From positions 167,496,993 to 167,560,992 of the forward strand of contig CM060975.1 in NCBI GenBank assembly GCA_030765065.1: DNA of 64,000 nt. Reading direction: 5' to 3'. This document shows positions 47,466 through 60,300 of the stretch, piece by piece (position 1 is the first letter of the stretch; each line of letters starts with the position of its first letter). The DNA is from Deroplatys truncata. Taxonomy: Eukaryota; Arthropoda; Insecta; Mantodea; Mantidae. Under the pieces are notes generated by a model. The model searched no databases and was not told where the DNA came from. It saw only the letters and a list, made by a program, of their open reading frames with translations. The translations under genes and the position numbers were made by a program.

Positions 47466-49029
47466 TTAATTGTTGTTATAGCGGTTGCACCACGTTTAGG
47501 CATCAATTTGCGAGAGAATGTTTCTAGGAGTGCTCGCCCCACGTTTACTTTTCCGGTGGCCTTCGCCCCCACGATAAACAATCAACTTTGTATTTTAATG
47601 TTTATTTAAATATTATATATGTATACCGCGGCTGCGTTATTAGTATTTTTAGAGCACGTATCTCTTAGCAGGGCTGGTACGGCTAAGGAATGAAGGCTTA
47701 CACAAATTATAATTCTATTGTACTTTGTTTATTAATTCTTCACACGATTAAATAACACTTCACAGGTATATCCTACTATAGAGCTGCGAGGTTATTGATA
47801 TTTGCAATTTTTAACAGGTAAATGTTATATTATTCTCACCGCAATAAATTTTCATGTATCACACTGAACCCGTACCTAATATAACTGACTGCTTGCGTAT
47901 GTTTCCTTGTAGCGTCTCTCGCCTGAATCTGTACATTTCTTCTATTTCAAGTCTCTGATTGGCTAAGCTTACTCCAATAGAATACTTCCATTTTTCTAGT
48001 CTTTGATTAGCTATTTATAAACTAATTTAAATATTACATTATTATTGTTCCAAGAATTATAAGTAGTCTTTATTAAACTTTAATGTTGTCTCAAGGTTAC
48101 CTCATTGTTAGCAACTTTCGGCTTTCACTTTGTAATTCTGTTTCCTATGTAAAGCAGCTTGCTTCTATTCTCACAGCTCCTACATTGTTAAACTACGTAA
48201 TACATTCACATAACATTTTTATACATGTACATAATAATATAAACATAATACACTTTATATATTATAACATACACATTTATTTTTTTAATATTATATACTT
48301 AGACTGATATCATTAAGTGTTAAAAAATACTGCCTCACATTAAATCCCCTCATTTGGTTTACGTATTGCGGTAAATCTTCAAGAAGATCTCAAATATTAC
48401 AGATTAGCAATATTGCCATGCTTTTGAAACTTACATTTTACAAAAAGGATACTGAAGGTTACTCTTTAAAATGTATTCATATAGTGCAGTCACAGTCACT
48501 TATTCTAAAGTACATTATTCTTAATGTCTACAGCGACTAATATTTACTACAGTGTACTGATAGTTCTTGTTGAGTGTACATCAAATGTTTGTAACTTATC
48601 TGAATGAGAATGGCACGGACTGTTCCTTGCGTAATGTAATGTAATTGTAATCTGCATTCAGAAGTTCTCTCCATTCCTCTTAATTTGCTAATCAAATACA
48701 AGTTATATATCTTGCCCGTAGCAATTTAGTATAGTTACGGTTTTGTTCTCCTGAGTTCACATCACTTCTGAAGCTAGTTTAAGAATGGTAGATCCTTAAT
48801 TTAAATTATGATAGGGTATTCGTAATATGCCTGTTCTCCAAGCAAGGAGTCATAGTTAAATGCAAATTGTTGTATTCAGTGTAAACGAAATATACCAAAC
48901 AATTTTCAAATTTTCCGTCTAAAGTGGGCGGAAGCTCCATGCATGCTGACTCGGTGTGCTGACCATTGCACTATGGGCATACATTGGGGATAAAAGAAAT
49001 GTTAATGTTAGATACCAAAGGCATTTACT
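47466..49029. other. AT-rich intergenic sequence
   Basis: A very weak tRNA-like A box (tagtgcaatggtcagcac, minus strand) is near 48955. Nothing else. Confidence 0.4.
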
Positions 49030-49560
49030 AAAAAAATCGGACGTTTTACGTTCACATGACTTCCTTTATCCACTAGTGTAAATTTGTATATTGCTTCTAC
49101 AGAATCTTAAAAAATTTTACTTTTCTGGCTAATTCGTGTTAATCGAGCTAAGCATTTGCAGAAATGCTTTCATTATACATTTCGTTGTAAATATAAGACG
49201 ATAGTGAAGGCTCAAGCAAAAGTCAACCTTTGTATAACGGGTATACATACTGGATTTGAAATTCTATTCTTTACATGATAGCACGATAAAAGAAAGTGTT
49301 ATAATTAGCAATTTAAAAAAAATGATAAAATATTTGAAATTTCTAACCAATTACAAGAATATCTCGAAAATAGTTAATGCTACAAAAATATATTTAAATA
49401 ACATGCGTGTATTAACGAAAAATCAATTTTCTATGTCGCAAGTCTTTATGTAAAGTCTTTACATAAAACATTTATAGAAAATTATTAATCCTGTATATCT
49501 CTTAATTGTATCGCATTTCAATAAAAATAGGTAGTCATTCTTGAGAAAATAAAAAATAAG
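49030..49560 (+). mobile_element. M element, variant copy, right end lost
   Basis: acgttcacatgacttccttt, cgtgttaatcgagctaagca, tttcgttgtaaatataag, then the variant middle (ccaattacaagaatatctcg). Confidence 0.65.
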
Positions 49561-50170
49561 ACACGTTGTCTTAGTAATCTTCGTATTTTATAACCTAAGC
49601 ACGTCTACCGTTTAACCGGAACATAGTCCCATGTTAAGACAGGTATATTTACTTAAGTGTAAGCAAAGTGCTCGCCGCAGAATAGAGATTTCTTCTGTTT
49701 GATTATGAGATCCACGCTAGCGTGCAACATAACTTCTCTGATCGGCCAACACAATGCAAAGAACTCTACTTCACTTTACTAATGGAAAGAACCAAGTATA
49801 GAGACCTTTTCAGTTCCCCGCTCTCCAGCCATACATTTTGACTGTTACGACAGAGAACTTTTTCTTGACCCCAGCACATGAGAGGAAGTCTACAAAATGC
49901 AGGTTAGGTGAGGGAAGGAGAATGGCAAGTTACGGATAAGGGAAGGGCTATCACGGCAAAGGGAATGCATGTAGTACTTTGTAGGTGATTATAAAATGCT
50001 CTTGCCCTTCGTTCCTTTCCCTACCTCTTATTTAAAATAGTTCGAAGCTACTCCCACGTCACATACATCTGAGTTGTAGACCCTGGTCTATATGTAACTT
50101 CGGGTTTCGATTACTAAGCATTTTTGTCTATTTGTATAGTTAGCTCAACACGCCTGACCACATGCAGAAT
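49561..50170. other. Intergenic sequence
   Basis: Nothing recognisable. Confidence 0.5.
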
Positions 50171-50289
50171 TCTCTATCTCTCTCTCTCTCTCACACACAC
50201 ACGCATACATACATACATACATACATACATACATACATACATACATACATACATACATACATACATACATACATACATACACACACACC
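50171..50289. repeat. Compound microsatellite (CT)n(CA)n(CATA)n(CA)n
   Basis: CT units 50171-50192, CA to 50202, about 19 CATA units 50204-50281, then CA to 50288. The open frames here are artefacts. Confidence 0.97.
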
Positions 50290-51957
50290 ACCGTTTGCAG
50301 CACAAGGAGGTAAATGCAAAATTTCTGTGCAAAATATGCACAGGTTGGAAACCAAACCACTATACTTCGGAATTAACAACGGAAATCAGTTTTTCTCAGA
50401 TACTCCCTTCCCTGTTTATTTTAGTAACAATTTTTTAAGCATATGTTTGAAGACATTAAATAGGACTACAATCCAAAAGCAGCAAGTTTATTTCTTGCTT
50501 ATTTCATAGAAAATAATAATAAGGTAACTTTTATTAATTCTTTGTATAATTAATGTTTTTTTGTTCATCTGCGCCAAAGGCCACAAGTTTGTAACAAATG
50601 CGAACCGTGATATTACAAACAATTTTGGGAGCTTAGATTACCCACATGTCTGTCATGGAAGGGTTTTAACACTGTAATGAATCCTTGTCCAGTTACTGGA
50701 GTTTCCTCCGTATGCCTTCTCCTAACTCCTAATGAACCATTGCTAATAGAAAACAGCAATTTTTAACATTGTATTCTAATTCACTTTTTAACTCCTTATT
50801 ACAATGAACAGTAAGATTTTTCTAGAAAATTAAGAGCGAGAGAATCTTGGTTAATTAATACTCATTTCCCATGTCAATCTCTACGCTCCAGCGGTTTGAT
50901 TTTCACGCTTTATATGTACTGTAACAAAAGAGAACACCAGTTACTGTGAAAGACACTTTATTTATCATTTGGGCACTCAGCACAAACGTTACAGTTGATT
51001 ACTTTTGGCACACACTCGGACACAACACAACTGATCCTTCTAATCAAATCACAACTGAACTGCTGAGTCAAAACTCACAACTGAACTGCACTGGCACTGT
51101 CCATTCTCACGGTCCACTTTTCACTTCGTAACTTCTTAACTCTGAACTGACTGTCCAGCAAGAACAGCCACATATAGGATCCGCATACAAAGCAAAACCT
51201 CTTAGAAAGGGAGGTTACTAGTACCGGTCCAAAGATATCTTCTGGAACATTAATTACCTAAACAGCGGGGAAGCGACACATAACGAGCTCGTTACGCACT
51301 AAGAGACTGGTCGTTAGCCGAACCCAACTAATCAGATAGGCGAGTGAGATGCCGGCCCGTGGGTAACTTGCGCACGCGGTCACAGCATATATCAATACAT
51401 GATTTAAAAACGCACCTTCTGATAGAAATAAGGTTCTCGTTTTCGCTGCAAATGGAAGAGGTAATTTCAAATAAATCGTACGAATAACATCGTTTTTAGT
51501 GTTTTAATTAACCGTGTTCGCGGTATCAGAGGCTAAACCTTCATTTAATTCATGCCAGAAATGTGACATGTCATAAACGGGTTCCCCAAAAATGTAGAGA
51601 ACAAAATCAAAGTGAAGCTAAGGCAGCATAAACGAGCATTTTGCTTTATTCATTGTATTAATTAATTTTTGCGCTCACAAAGACAAAATCAACAAAAAAC
51701 AGTTTTAAATAGTATGCTCATATAATCAATAATAATAATGTAAACAAATAATGTTCATTGTTTTATTACTTTGTAATATACCATTTTTAAATGAAAAGTG
51801 TTCCTGTTCACAACAATTTCGAAAGTATCCTTAGACCCATAATTATCAGAAATTCCGCACTGTACATGACAGTGAGAGAACTGTATTCAGAACCTGCAAC
51901 AAAGTTGAGCACACCGTACATAAAAAGAGACAAAAGGACGGTTGATGATGTTAGAGC
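50290..51957. other. Intergenic, with a possible LTR remnant on the minus strand
   Basis: 50920-51200 read on the minus strand has a TATA-like ctatatgtgg near 51170, an AATAAA near 50955 and an end in ttttgttaca at 50920. This order suits an LTR, but its other edge and target duplication are not found. Around 51500-51950 nothing is recognisable. Confidence 0.25.
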
Positions 51958-52200
51958 TAGAGGGATGGAGTGGCTTATCTCTCAGATAAAGCTTTACCTG
52001 GGGTAGGAGTACACGGCATGCGGAACTCGTGTCACGCGTGGTGCGTAGTGTGGAAGACAGCCAAAAGTCTTTCACTATCACGCGTCTTTACCGCTCACTT
52101 GCCTCAGACCAAGTAAATACTATCTCCTTTCAGTAGCTAAACCCCTACCTGCTTGGAAAGGCTCACCTACCCCCTAGCTGAAAATTGCTGAACAGACAGT
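51958..52200 (+). repeat. Dispersed repeat, copy 1 (partner 61386-61612)
   Basis: gatggagtggcttatctctc, agataaagctttacctgggg, then aaacccctacctgcttgg all recur in order at 61386-61612. Confidence 0.8.
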
Positions 52201-53732
52201 AACTATCCGCCTCTCTGCCGAAAAGTTGTACAGATTCCCATGTAATATTATTCCTGTTCTCCGGTTTCTCATAATAGAGAGATAAAAGGGAGCGAAGAAG
52301 ACATATTTACTCAGTTAAGCAATGTTCACTTGATATCATTATGCTGGATAATCACATTGTGATTAGTATTACGGAAAACTATTCTCAACATAAAGCATAA
52401 AGTAATTTAATATGTCGTATATATGTAAATCCAGGTTTGACACAGTATTTCTGTGCGCATTAACAGAAAGCCAGGACAGAAGTAAATAAGTTTGTACTGT
52501 CACTGTAGTATAGACAGGGAAAGTGCAGGCAACAAATCACCCTCACCTCTCATACAGTCTTTTGGCGTTTGCAGACAGCACTCGGAACCGCTCTTACCTG
52601 CCTGTCAGTGACCTTCGGCCTGTATTGTCTTGCATTCTTTGTAGTGATAATGGTTTGAGTGTAGTTAACTTGAAGCCATCTGCTTGAGTTCCCATGCCTG
52701 GTCGTTACATTGCGACACGCTTTTTAAAAACCTTATTATCGCTTTAGTATTTTGTATCCTTATACCTACAATGAATGTGTAAATGTGTAATAAAGTTTAT
52801 CTCGATTTTCAAGAAGTGTTGACGCTGACCTCTGACGCATCTGTGTTGTTCCTGGCAGTTGCTTCAGTGGACTCAGAGTCCTGGGTTCGATGGTTGGATG
52901 GCAGGGATTTTGAATTTGTTTTGGTAGAGCTGAGGTTCTTGTTTTTCAGGGGTGGTGACACTGCCTTGATGATATTAATAATACTGCCGGAGAAGTTTGA
53001 GTTATATCTTTATTTTGTTACGTAGATTCCTATCTGGTCGACCCGCCACCTTCGTCGTCGAAACCACTGTTATTCTTATCACTTTCGAAGTCGCTACTTA
53101 TGTGTTTCTCCGACTAGCCCTCGAATTGCCTAGATTTCACAACTTCCTTTTACACTATAAACTTTCTGATTATTTTCTTCTAATTTTGTTTCGTCGACCG
53201 TCCTCGTGGTTAGTTTGTACCGGAATGTGTCTCGGCCGTTCTCATGGTTAGTTTGTCCCCGACTGTCCCCGCGTTTTCTCTCCTCCTTCACGCCTTTCGC
53301 CAAAACGTAGAATTTTCCCCCTCTCCCTTTCTTAAGTTTCGTTCTGTTTTAAGTTCAAACGTATCATGTGATGCCTACGCGATCTTTCGATTGGCTATCA
53401 TTTTGTTTCATGATTTTTATTATTGGCTACCCCCACTTGACAACTTTCACATCTGCTTCTTACGGCTTATTTTGAGTTTTAAAATCTTCCCACGAACATT
53501 CTTAGATCGTAGATAAGGCACATATACTTCCTCACCCTTTTAAGCTGTGAACCCGTTGGAAACGACCTGTCCGAGCCAAAATATAAAGGCGAGACTTCCG
53601 GTATGCAGGTTCGTTGACCATCGCAGGTAAAATACCTCTGCTTCGAGGAAACAAACTTTGTTTCTCTGTCTTCCCTACAAAACCCATTCCCAATATGAAT
53701 TCAGCACATTTTCGTCGCTATGTTCGATCCTA

Positions 53733-53734
<2 letters not shown>
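52201..53734. other. Intergenic, with a promoter-like block
   Basis: 53040-53640 is GC-richer. It has an imperfect internal duplication (tcctcgtggttagtttgt / tctcatggttagtttgt, 53199-53216 and 53239-53255), CCAAT boxes in reverse (gattggctatc 53390, attggctac 53423) and a TATA motif (aatataaagg, about 53580). This could be an LTR or a TE promoter; no gene follows it. Confidence 0.3.
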
Positions 53735-53795
<61 letters not shown>

Positions 53796-53806
53796 CATCA
53801 TCATCA

Positions 53807-53859
<53 letters not shown>
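53735..53859. repeat. (TTA)n microsatellite with an (ATC)n core
   Basis: About 125 bases. Six ATC units at 53794-53811 sit between two TTA blocks. Confidence 0.97.
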
Positions 53860-53929
53860 TCTCCTGGATCTCGATAACCAGCTTCAGTGTATAGAAGAAT
53901 AAACTTTTGAAATAATAGTCTGTATAAGA

Positions 53930-54054
53930 GTGAGTAGACAAGGTCCGCAAATGCGACACATCAAATTTTTTAAAGTGCTGTCGCTCTTCGTTGTTTCTCG
54001 CGATGTCATGGAAACAGTAGAGAATTCAAGGGTAGTATATAGCGACCAGTTTTT
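53930..54054 (-). mobile_element. M element fragment
   Basis: Reverse M left-half words: tcgttgtttctcgcgatgtc, atggaaacagtagagaattc, gtatatagcgaccag. Confidence 0.65.
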
Positions 54055-54208
54055 ATTTTCTCTACCACGTACATAGTAGGTAGAGAAGATATTGTATTCC
54101 ACCAAAAATTTCGATATCGAGATTTCACTGGAAATACACGACTTGAGACCGTAAAAAGAAGCATTTTTGGAAAAAGCTCTTTATCTCTTTCTTTCTCTCT
54201 CCCCCCTT

Positions 54209-54211
<3 letters not shown>

Positions 54212-54258
<47 letters not shown>
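54212..54258. repeat. (GT)n microsatellite inside M
   Basis: About 23 GT units at the place where other M copies read gtgtgtgcgtctgtgaacag. Confidence 0.95.
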
Positions 54259-54261
<3 letters not shown>

Positions 54262-56116
54262 CAGCATAACTCAAAAACGAAAAGTCCCCCAAACTAGCCT
54301 TTATATGGAACATTTTTCTGAATTTTTGTTTTTCGGAAATAGCTGTGAAGTTTTCTTTATTTGGAAGCATTTTTATAATCTTGTGTAACTGGTAAATTTT
54401 GAATGATATACGAATATGTAACTAACAAAAAATGTATATCTCTTTAAAACACACAACTGATTGCTCATACGTTTTTGTGGCATAAGCATTCCAAAATATC
54501 CTTTATTAATGGTTCGAATTGTTCAATATGCTGGCATTCTTTTCAGATCCTATCGACATTCGGTCGTTTCTCGCGATTACATGGAAAGAGTATGGAATTT
54601 TAGGGCCAGCCTATAGTGTCCAGCTCTTAAATAAGGGCAAATGCCTATATGTTTATCCGTCAGTTGAAGTTAATACATCGCTCCATATTTGTGGAATTAT
54701 TTGTAGATATTCGAAGTGTTTAAAACATTTATTGCTGCTAATTAAATATATCGACTCTCTTGCATTGCTGTGCATCGTTAATTAGTGTTTGCAGAATCTC
54801 GCATTTCGCAATTCTGCTTTTTTGTAATTCTGCATTGTACAATTGTAAAAGCTATGTGTCTAAATTCAGCTTTGTTTATTCTTGTGCGTATTCAACTTGT
54901 TTTTTACCTCATCTATGATGACTCTCCAATCGGAAGATATCGGCCAACTCATAGATACTGCGCTTAATGTGGCTTATAACTACACTACTTTGGAAGAAAT
55001 TTCCAATTCTAACTCGCATAATATAGTGTCATCAGCTTAATAATACCTACCTCAACAGTCATCGCATAGGTTGCAGCAAGCTTCTTCACACATCTCTGTC
55101 TCTTGTACAACTGCTGATACTCCTATAAGTAAAACAATACTCCGGCCTGCTCAGTATAATTATCACATCCATTTAATTCAATTGACAATCGTGTACAGGA
55201 GGATACAGCATTTTGTCAGCTCTAATCACCAAAGTGTACGAGACCAACGTTCTCCGACCTCTTATTCCGGGAATCAAACGTACAAACGGTAAAACAACCC
55301 AATGGTTCACGATATCCATATTCTATTCCGACAACTAACCGTTTCCATCCACGATCTGATAACAATGATTGTGATGAGGAAACTTCTTATTCTGCTACCG
55401 CACCCAAGAAGAAAGTTCTACCCATTTTTATACGCAATGTACAAAATTATCAGTTGTTTCTGTAGGATATAAAAAAGCGCGTTGTCTCTGACTTTCACAC
55501 ACAATCCCTGCAGCTTTTATAGAAATATATGTGTGTGTGTTTCTACATCAGCCGTATTTTTCTGTCTTAACTGTCGTTAGCTGCATTAATATTCTACTTA
55601 TAGAAACCTTGCTGATAAACTTTTCTCCGTGAGTTTTCGTAATCTTCAGTGTTCTCTCAGCGATCAAGAAATCTATAACGAATTCTGCTCTTTAAAGTAT
55701 TAAAGCTTACATGTCTTCTAGTAAGAAATAAGCAATCCATTTCTGTTTGTGTTATTGAACTTGCCAACAATATTAGCGAAGATCTATTCTTAAGCTTACG
55801 CGGTTGCTGTGCAGCGTTGTAGAGGTTTCAAATTGACGCCATAATTCAAACTGTTACAGTACACTTGTCAGCATTATGAACACACTAAAAATTACTGTCA
55901 ACTGCCCCCCACCGCTATGTGGGATGGCTTGGTGATCACCACTTCTCCAAGTGCAGCAAACCAGCCACCACTCCAGCTCAATGTGTGAACTGCAGACAAA
56001 ATCATCCAGCAAATTTTAGGGGATGCCATCACTATACGGAACTCAAAGAACGCCTCTCATAGTGACCTCAGCGGCAAGGTGGCTTATATATACAACTTCA
56101 AAGTCGGATACCGCAA

Positions 56117-56175
56117 TCACAACAACCACGACGACAACAACAACAACAACAACGACGATAACAATCACCATCATA
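56117..56175. repeat. (CAA/ACG)n simple repeat inside Jockey ORF1
   Basis: Imperfect trinucleotide run (acaacaacaacaacaacaac) just after the zinc knuckle region. It reads as poly-Asn/Thr. Confidence 0.85.
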
Positions 56176-56982
56176 ACACCACCGTCAATAGCAGTCACAG
56201 CAGTTCTCTCAGCAGAATAAATCTCGTACACAACTCAGCATCTCTACTTCCAGGTAGTGATATCTTCAGACTCTTCTTTTCTCCTCCTCCCTCTCATCCA
56301 ACACGTCCACAGAATAAAACATCTACCGATTTCACCTCGACATCTTCTTGGAGCTCTTCACTGATTTCTTCGCACAGCTCTTCTCGTTTCTCCATCCCAT
56401 TCTTACCCCATTTGTTACAAAAACACAGTTCATTCGTTCTCTTCTTTCTTCCGTGATTCAAAATGGCAGAACGTGAATCTCACTCCTAATGAACTCGCTA
56501 TCCTTAATTCTAATACCATATGCACTAAGCGTATTACCAGCATTCTCACAATGCATAATATCGACATCTCTTGTGTCAGTGAAACCCATCTGCTTCCGAA
56601 TGAGACCTTTACCCTTCGTGGTTACAATGTTTATAACCAAGATCAAGCAGCAACAAAAGCATTTGTAGGTATGGCTATTATAATCCGGCGTAGTCTTATT
56701 CAGCGTGCCATATTTTTACAAGGTGTCCCAGACCTTAAAGTGGTGAGAATCTAACTGCCTACATCTTATGGAATTCGTCTCACTATTATCAGAGCCTACA
56801 AGTTTCCTATCCTGAAGCTTAACAGCGACTATTTTAATTGCTTTATTCCGGCCGACAGCAGCATTCTTCTACTTGGAGATCTTAATCCCCTCCTCATGGG
56901 GTGCCACTCAACTAATCCCTATGGCCGACGTCTCTACAATACATTGAATAAATGCAGTTTATGTATCTTAGCTCCTACGGAT

Positions 56983-57840
56983 TGTAGCGGGAAATGGTTG
57001 GTTGACTCTTGCAGCGTGCTGTTGTAGTATTTTTCTTCCTCGGCTAGGGATGCTCGTCGGTAGTTGAGTACTCCATTGCTAAGTCTCTTTAATCTCAGGT
57101 TCTAGTGGGTGAGACAAGTTAAAAATACACTGCAAGTTTTCCCTTTATAACTGATGTTTATTTCATTATTCAAATAAATATGGGCGGCTAGCTTTTCCCA
57201 TTTACTTTATCCCACCACTTGAATAATTATCAGGAGCCTATCTATCTTCACACACATCCCCACCCTTATATGCACCCACGTGCATCTGTAGCACCTTGCG
57301 TTGGCGTGATTTCTTGTTGCGCTGAACTGCTAATAAGCAAGAGTGCCCTCTTTTTTATTTTTTTTGGGGGGAAACAGGAATAAAGGATTTAGGAAAAACA
57401 ATATATAAAGGGTATTTGAGAGGAAAAAGGAAGAGGCATAGAAGGGTTGTTGTACTGTGGGCGGCTTACCCACGCTGTCCTCTACGTTTGAAAATGTAAC
57501 GATGCTTCCCATTGGCCCTCAGGCCGCGTTACCCAAGCATGTATGAAAATATGAGATTTCAGAACCTTGCGCTTCAGCGTCATCATGTAGCGTTGTACCA
57601 CTCTGTGCTAGGCACGGTGGTTATGAGTTCCAGGAATTCCAGTTACAGTAGCTAGCGCGCCCGTTGCTTATAAATAGCTCTGTACAAAGTTACATGTTGA
57701 ATGTTTTAACATTCAGTGAATTAAATTATTGCTATACAATTCTTATGTGTATGGTTACCCTTTCATATGTACAATGTATAATATGTATGATATATCCCCT
57801 TTCAAATGTACAATGTATATGTATTGTATATCCCCTTTCA
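56983..57840 (+). mobile_element. Solo LTR inserted in the Jockey endonuclease region
   Basis: 858 bp beginning TGTAGCGGGAAA and ending CCCCTTTCA, with a 4-base target duplication GGAT on each side (56979-56982 and 57841-57844). A TATA motif (cttataaatagc, about 57666) and a near-perfect tandem duplication of about 40 bases at the 3' end (57760-57840) are seen. TG...CA ends and a 4-base duplication fit a Ty3/gypsy-type LTR left after recombination between two LTRs. It is younger than the Jockey it interrupts and lacks coding parts. Confidence 0.85.
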
Positions 57841-60300
57841 GGATCCTACTTACTATCCCAAAAATCCGCTGTCCGCTCCCGATATTCTTGATATTGGGAT
57901 TCACAGAAACTTATATCTTCCAGTATTTGTAACCACTCCATTCCGATATTTGCTCAGTCCTGATTACTTCTTAGCTCACCCCCAAAATACTACATATAGC
58001 TCCAAGACTTATTAACGGTTATGTAAAATTTGTGAAATATGTGAAATGATCTATTTCATATTCATCCAGATTCACTATTACATGCAGCTTATTCCCTTGT
58101 CATTACTGCCAATATTGATACTGCGTTCAACATTACACCGATACTAGAAGTCACTGCGGGCGCATTTCTACTAACTACTCAAAGCGCGCCGCTTGCCGGC
58201 TGCCATACTACATCTTATTCGTGAAAAAGAACAGTGTTCGTTGGCAGTGGCACAGGAAAGATGCCATTGGCTGCGTCGGAAGCCTAATGGATTAACACGC
58301 TGAAAGCTGAACTTGAGCGTCAATGTCTTGACACCTATCAACGTCAGCTATGTCAGCTAGCAAGCATTTCACCCCGTGATCACACTCTGTTGGATGCTGC
58401 GAGACAGCTTCATCGTGAGTCAATTCTTATACCAGCTATTTATACTGGTGTTGGTCTAGTTACAGACATTAAAGACAAATTTGTCATTCCTGCTTCCCCC
58501 TACGAACAGACATTCGCTCCAAATCCGCCTTTATTTGATGCTACTATTCAAGACGTTGAACAAAACTCCACGATCTTTGACATCAACCTACTGACCACAT
58601 AGAATCTCCTTACAACCCCCAGTGAACTACAGTATTTGATTCGATGTCTCCAGAACACGATCTGCTACATAACGTAGTCCTAAAAGACCTGACAAATAAA
58701 GAACTTCCTTACTTATCAACCATCTTGAATGCCTGTCTCCGCCTTGGTTACTTTCCACACAATTGGAAGCTTGCTCGCATCATAGTATTCCATAAACCAA
58801 ACAAGACTAAAAATATTCCTGGCAGCTGTCGTCCAATTAGTTTATTACCGACATTATCCAAACTCCTTGAAAAGGTACCCTTCGACGTCCCCTTAAATAT
58901 ATGTCTCAGAACAACATAATTCCAAATTTCTAGTTCGGGTTCCGTTTTAAGCATTCTATTTCGCATCAGATGTTACGTTTAACTCAAACAATTAGTCATG
59001 GTTTTGAAAACCATCAGCACACAACGGTTCTGTTCGTAGACGTAGCACAGGCACCATGGCTTAATCCTCAAACTCTATCGTATCGACCTTCCTCAACATC
59101 TACTATCATCTGCAGTCTATCAAATCCCCTTTGCAGTTCTATTGGTGGTATTCAGCCGTCTACGCGCTCTATTAAAGCAGGAGCCACAGGAGTCGATTCG
59201 CTCGATTTTGTTCAGAACCCACACCCACGATCTTCGTGATTTGACCCCAATTCCATAGTTTTATACGCTAATGATACTGTTTTATTCTATTCATATGCAG
59301 ATCTCCCCGAGTCTGTTCACACAATTCAATTTTCTCGTCTTGGGGAGTGGTTGCACGCTTGGAGAATACTTCTACAAAAAAAAATCCTGAAGCTAAGATT
59401 TTTTCCTTACGACGTATCACTAACACCTCTGCCCTGCATATTTATAATAAACAAATGCTATGGCTACCGTCTGCAACTTCTTTTAAGTATCTTGGCGTAA
59501 TGATGGACACTAAACTCACTTGAGTGTCCATATAGATCGCCTTATTTTATTAGGATCCGGAAGTCTTTCTAAACTCTATTCAGTTTCATAAACACACATC
59601 TCTTGAATGCTCTCTTCTGCTTTACAAATTTCTTGTTCGACCCATCCTCACATATGCTTCCGAGGTCTGGGGCACTCCCCGTTTACAAGCGCTCCAAAAT
59701 GAATTCCTGAGGATCGCTCCTTGGTTTGTCAGCAACCAGCAGCTACATCAAGAACTCGGTCTCCTTCCTGTTCATCACTTATACTTAAGATCGCCTCTTG
59801 CTTCTTCTCACACTTGTTAGACTGCTAGGAGCTGTGACGTACAACATCGGCATACGCACCCACCAGCCTCACGCCTGAAGAGACGATACACAGGATCTCC
59901 TACTCAGTAACTCCGATGGCTCCGATCACTAACTACACTAATTTTCTCTTTGAGTATTACTTGTAATCACTATGTAATATTTTATCTAGGTTCCATAGTT
60001 AAAAGACGCCACTTTGGTCTTCCTTAAGTGCTAATAATTACTATTCACAGAGATCTGTAAAGCATATATGTTGGTTGATCATAATACGTTAAAAGAAGTT
60101 CCTAAATATTTGACTATTGCCATTCCCTTTGCATCTAGGTATAACCAAATGCTTAATGTAACTATTTCTGTAAATGTTTATCTTGATTAAAATGAAACGG
60201 ATAGAAAAATCAGTTTTTCATAAGAAGAGTTTGTATACTCACATTAACGGTAGAGGGTAGATAAAGTCATATGAATGTAACGCATCACATTTTTATATAT

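Larger units (their letters stand above)
54634..60096 (+). mobile_element. Jockey-clade LINE, near full length, inserted in M
   Basis: Flanked by a 12-base target duplication, agctcttaaata (54622-54633) and agttcctaaata (60097-60108). ORF1 traces run from about 54915, with PKKKVLPIFIRNVQNYQL, then tandem zinc knuckles (GDHHFSKC, CVNCRQNHPANFRGC) near 55930-56030, as in Jockey gag-like proteins. ORF2 starts near 56463 with an AP-endonuclease domain (NIDISCVSETHLLPNET, LRGYNVYNQDQAA). It is interrupted at 56982 by a solo LTR and resumes at 57841 (PTYYPKNPLSAPDILDIG). RT follows: VFHKPNKTKNIPGSCRPISL (58787), VLFVDVAQA, and the catalytic box as YAND (59264-59275) where YADD is usual. Many stops and frame changes make it inactive. 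Without the LTR it is about 4.6 kb, close to a full Jockey. Confidence 0.9.
54055..60300 (-). mobile_element. M element copy split by a Jockey LINE
   Basis: The right end begins at 54055 (ttctctaccacgtacatagt). M sequence continues to 54633, resumes at 60097 (tgactattgccattccc, gatagaaaaatcag) and ends near 60290 (gtagagggtagataaagtc). The 5.46 kb between is the Jockey insertion. A (GT)n tract has grown at 54212-54258, inside the M copy. Confidence 0.85.

Noticed and set aside
50124-50509. Open frames over the CATA repeat
   Set aside because: A tetranucleotide repeat reads open in several frames on both strands; no protein-like content outside it.
53614-53902. Poly-Ile, poly-Tyr and poly-Leu open frames
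   Set aside because: Products of the (TTA)n/(ATC)n microsatellite in its three frames.
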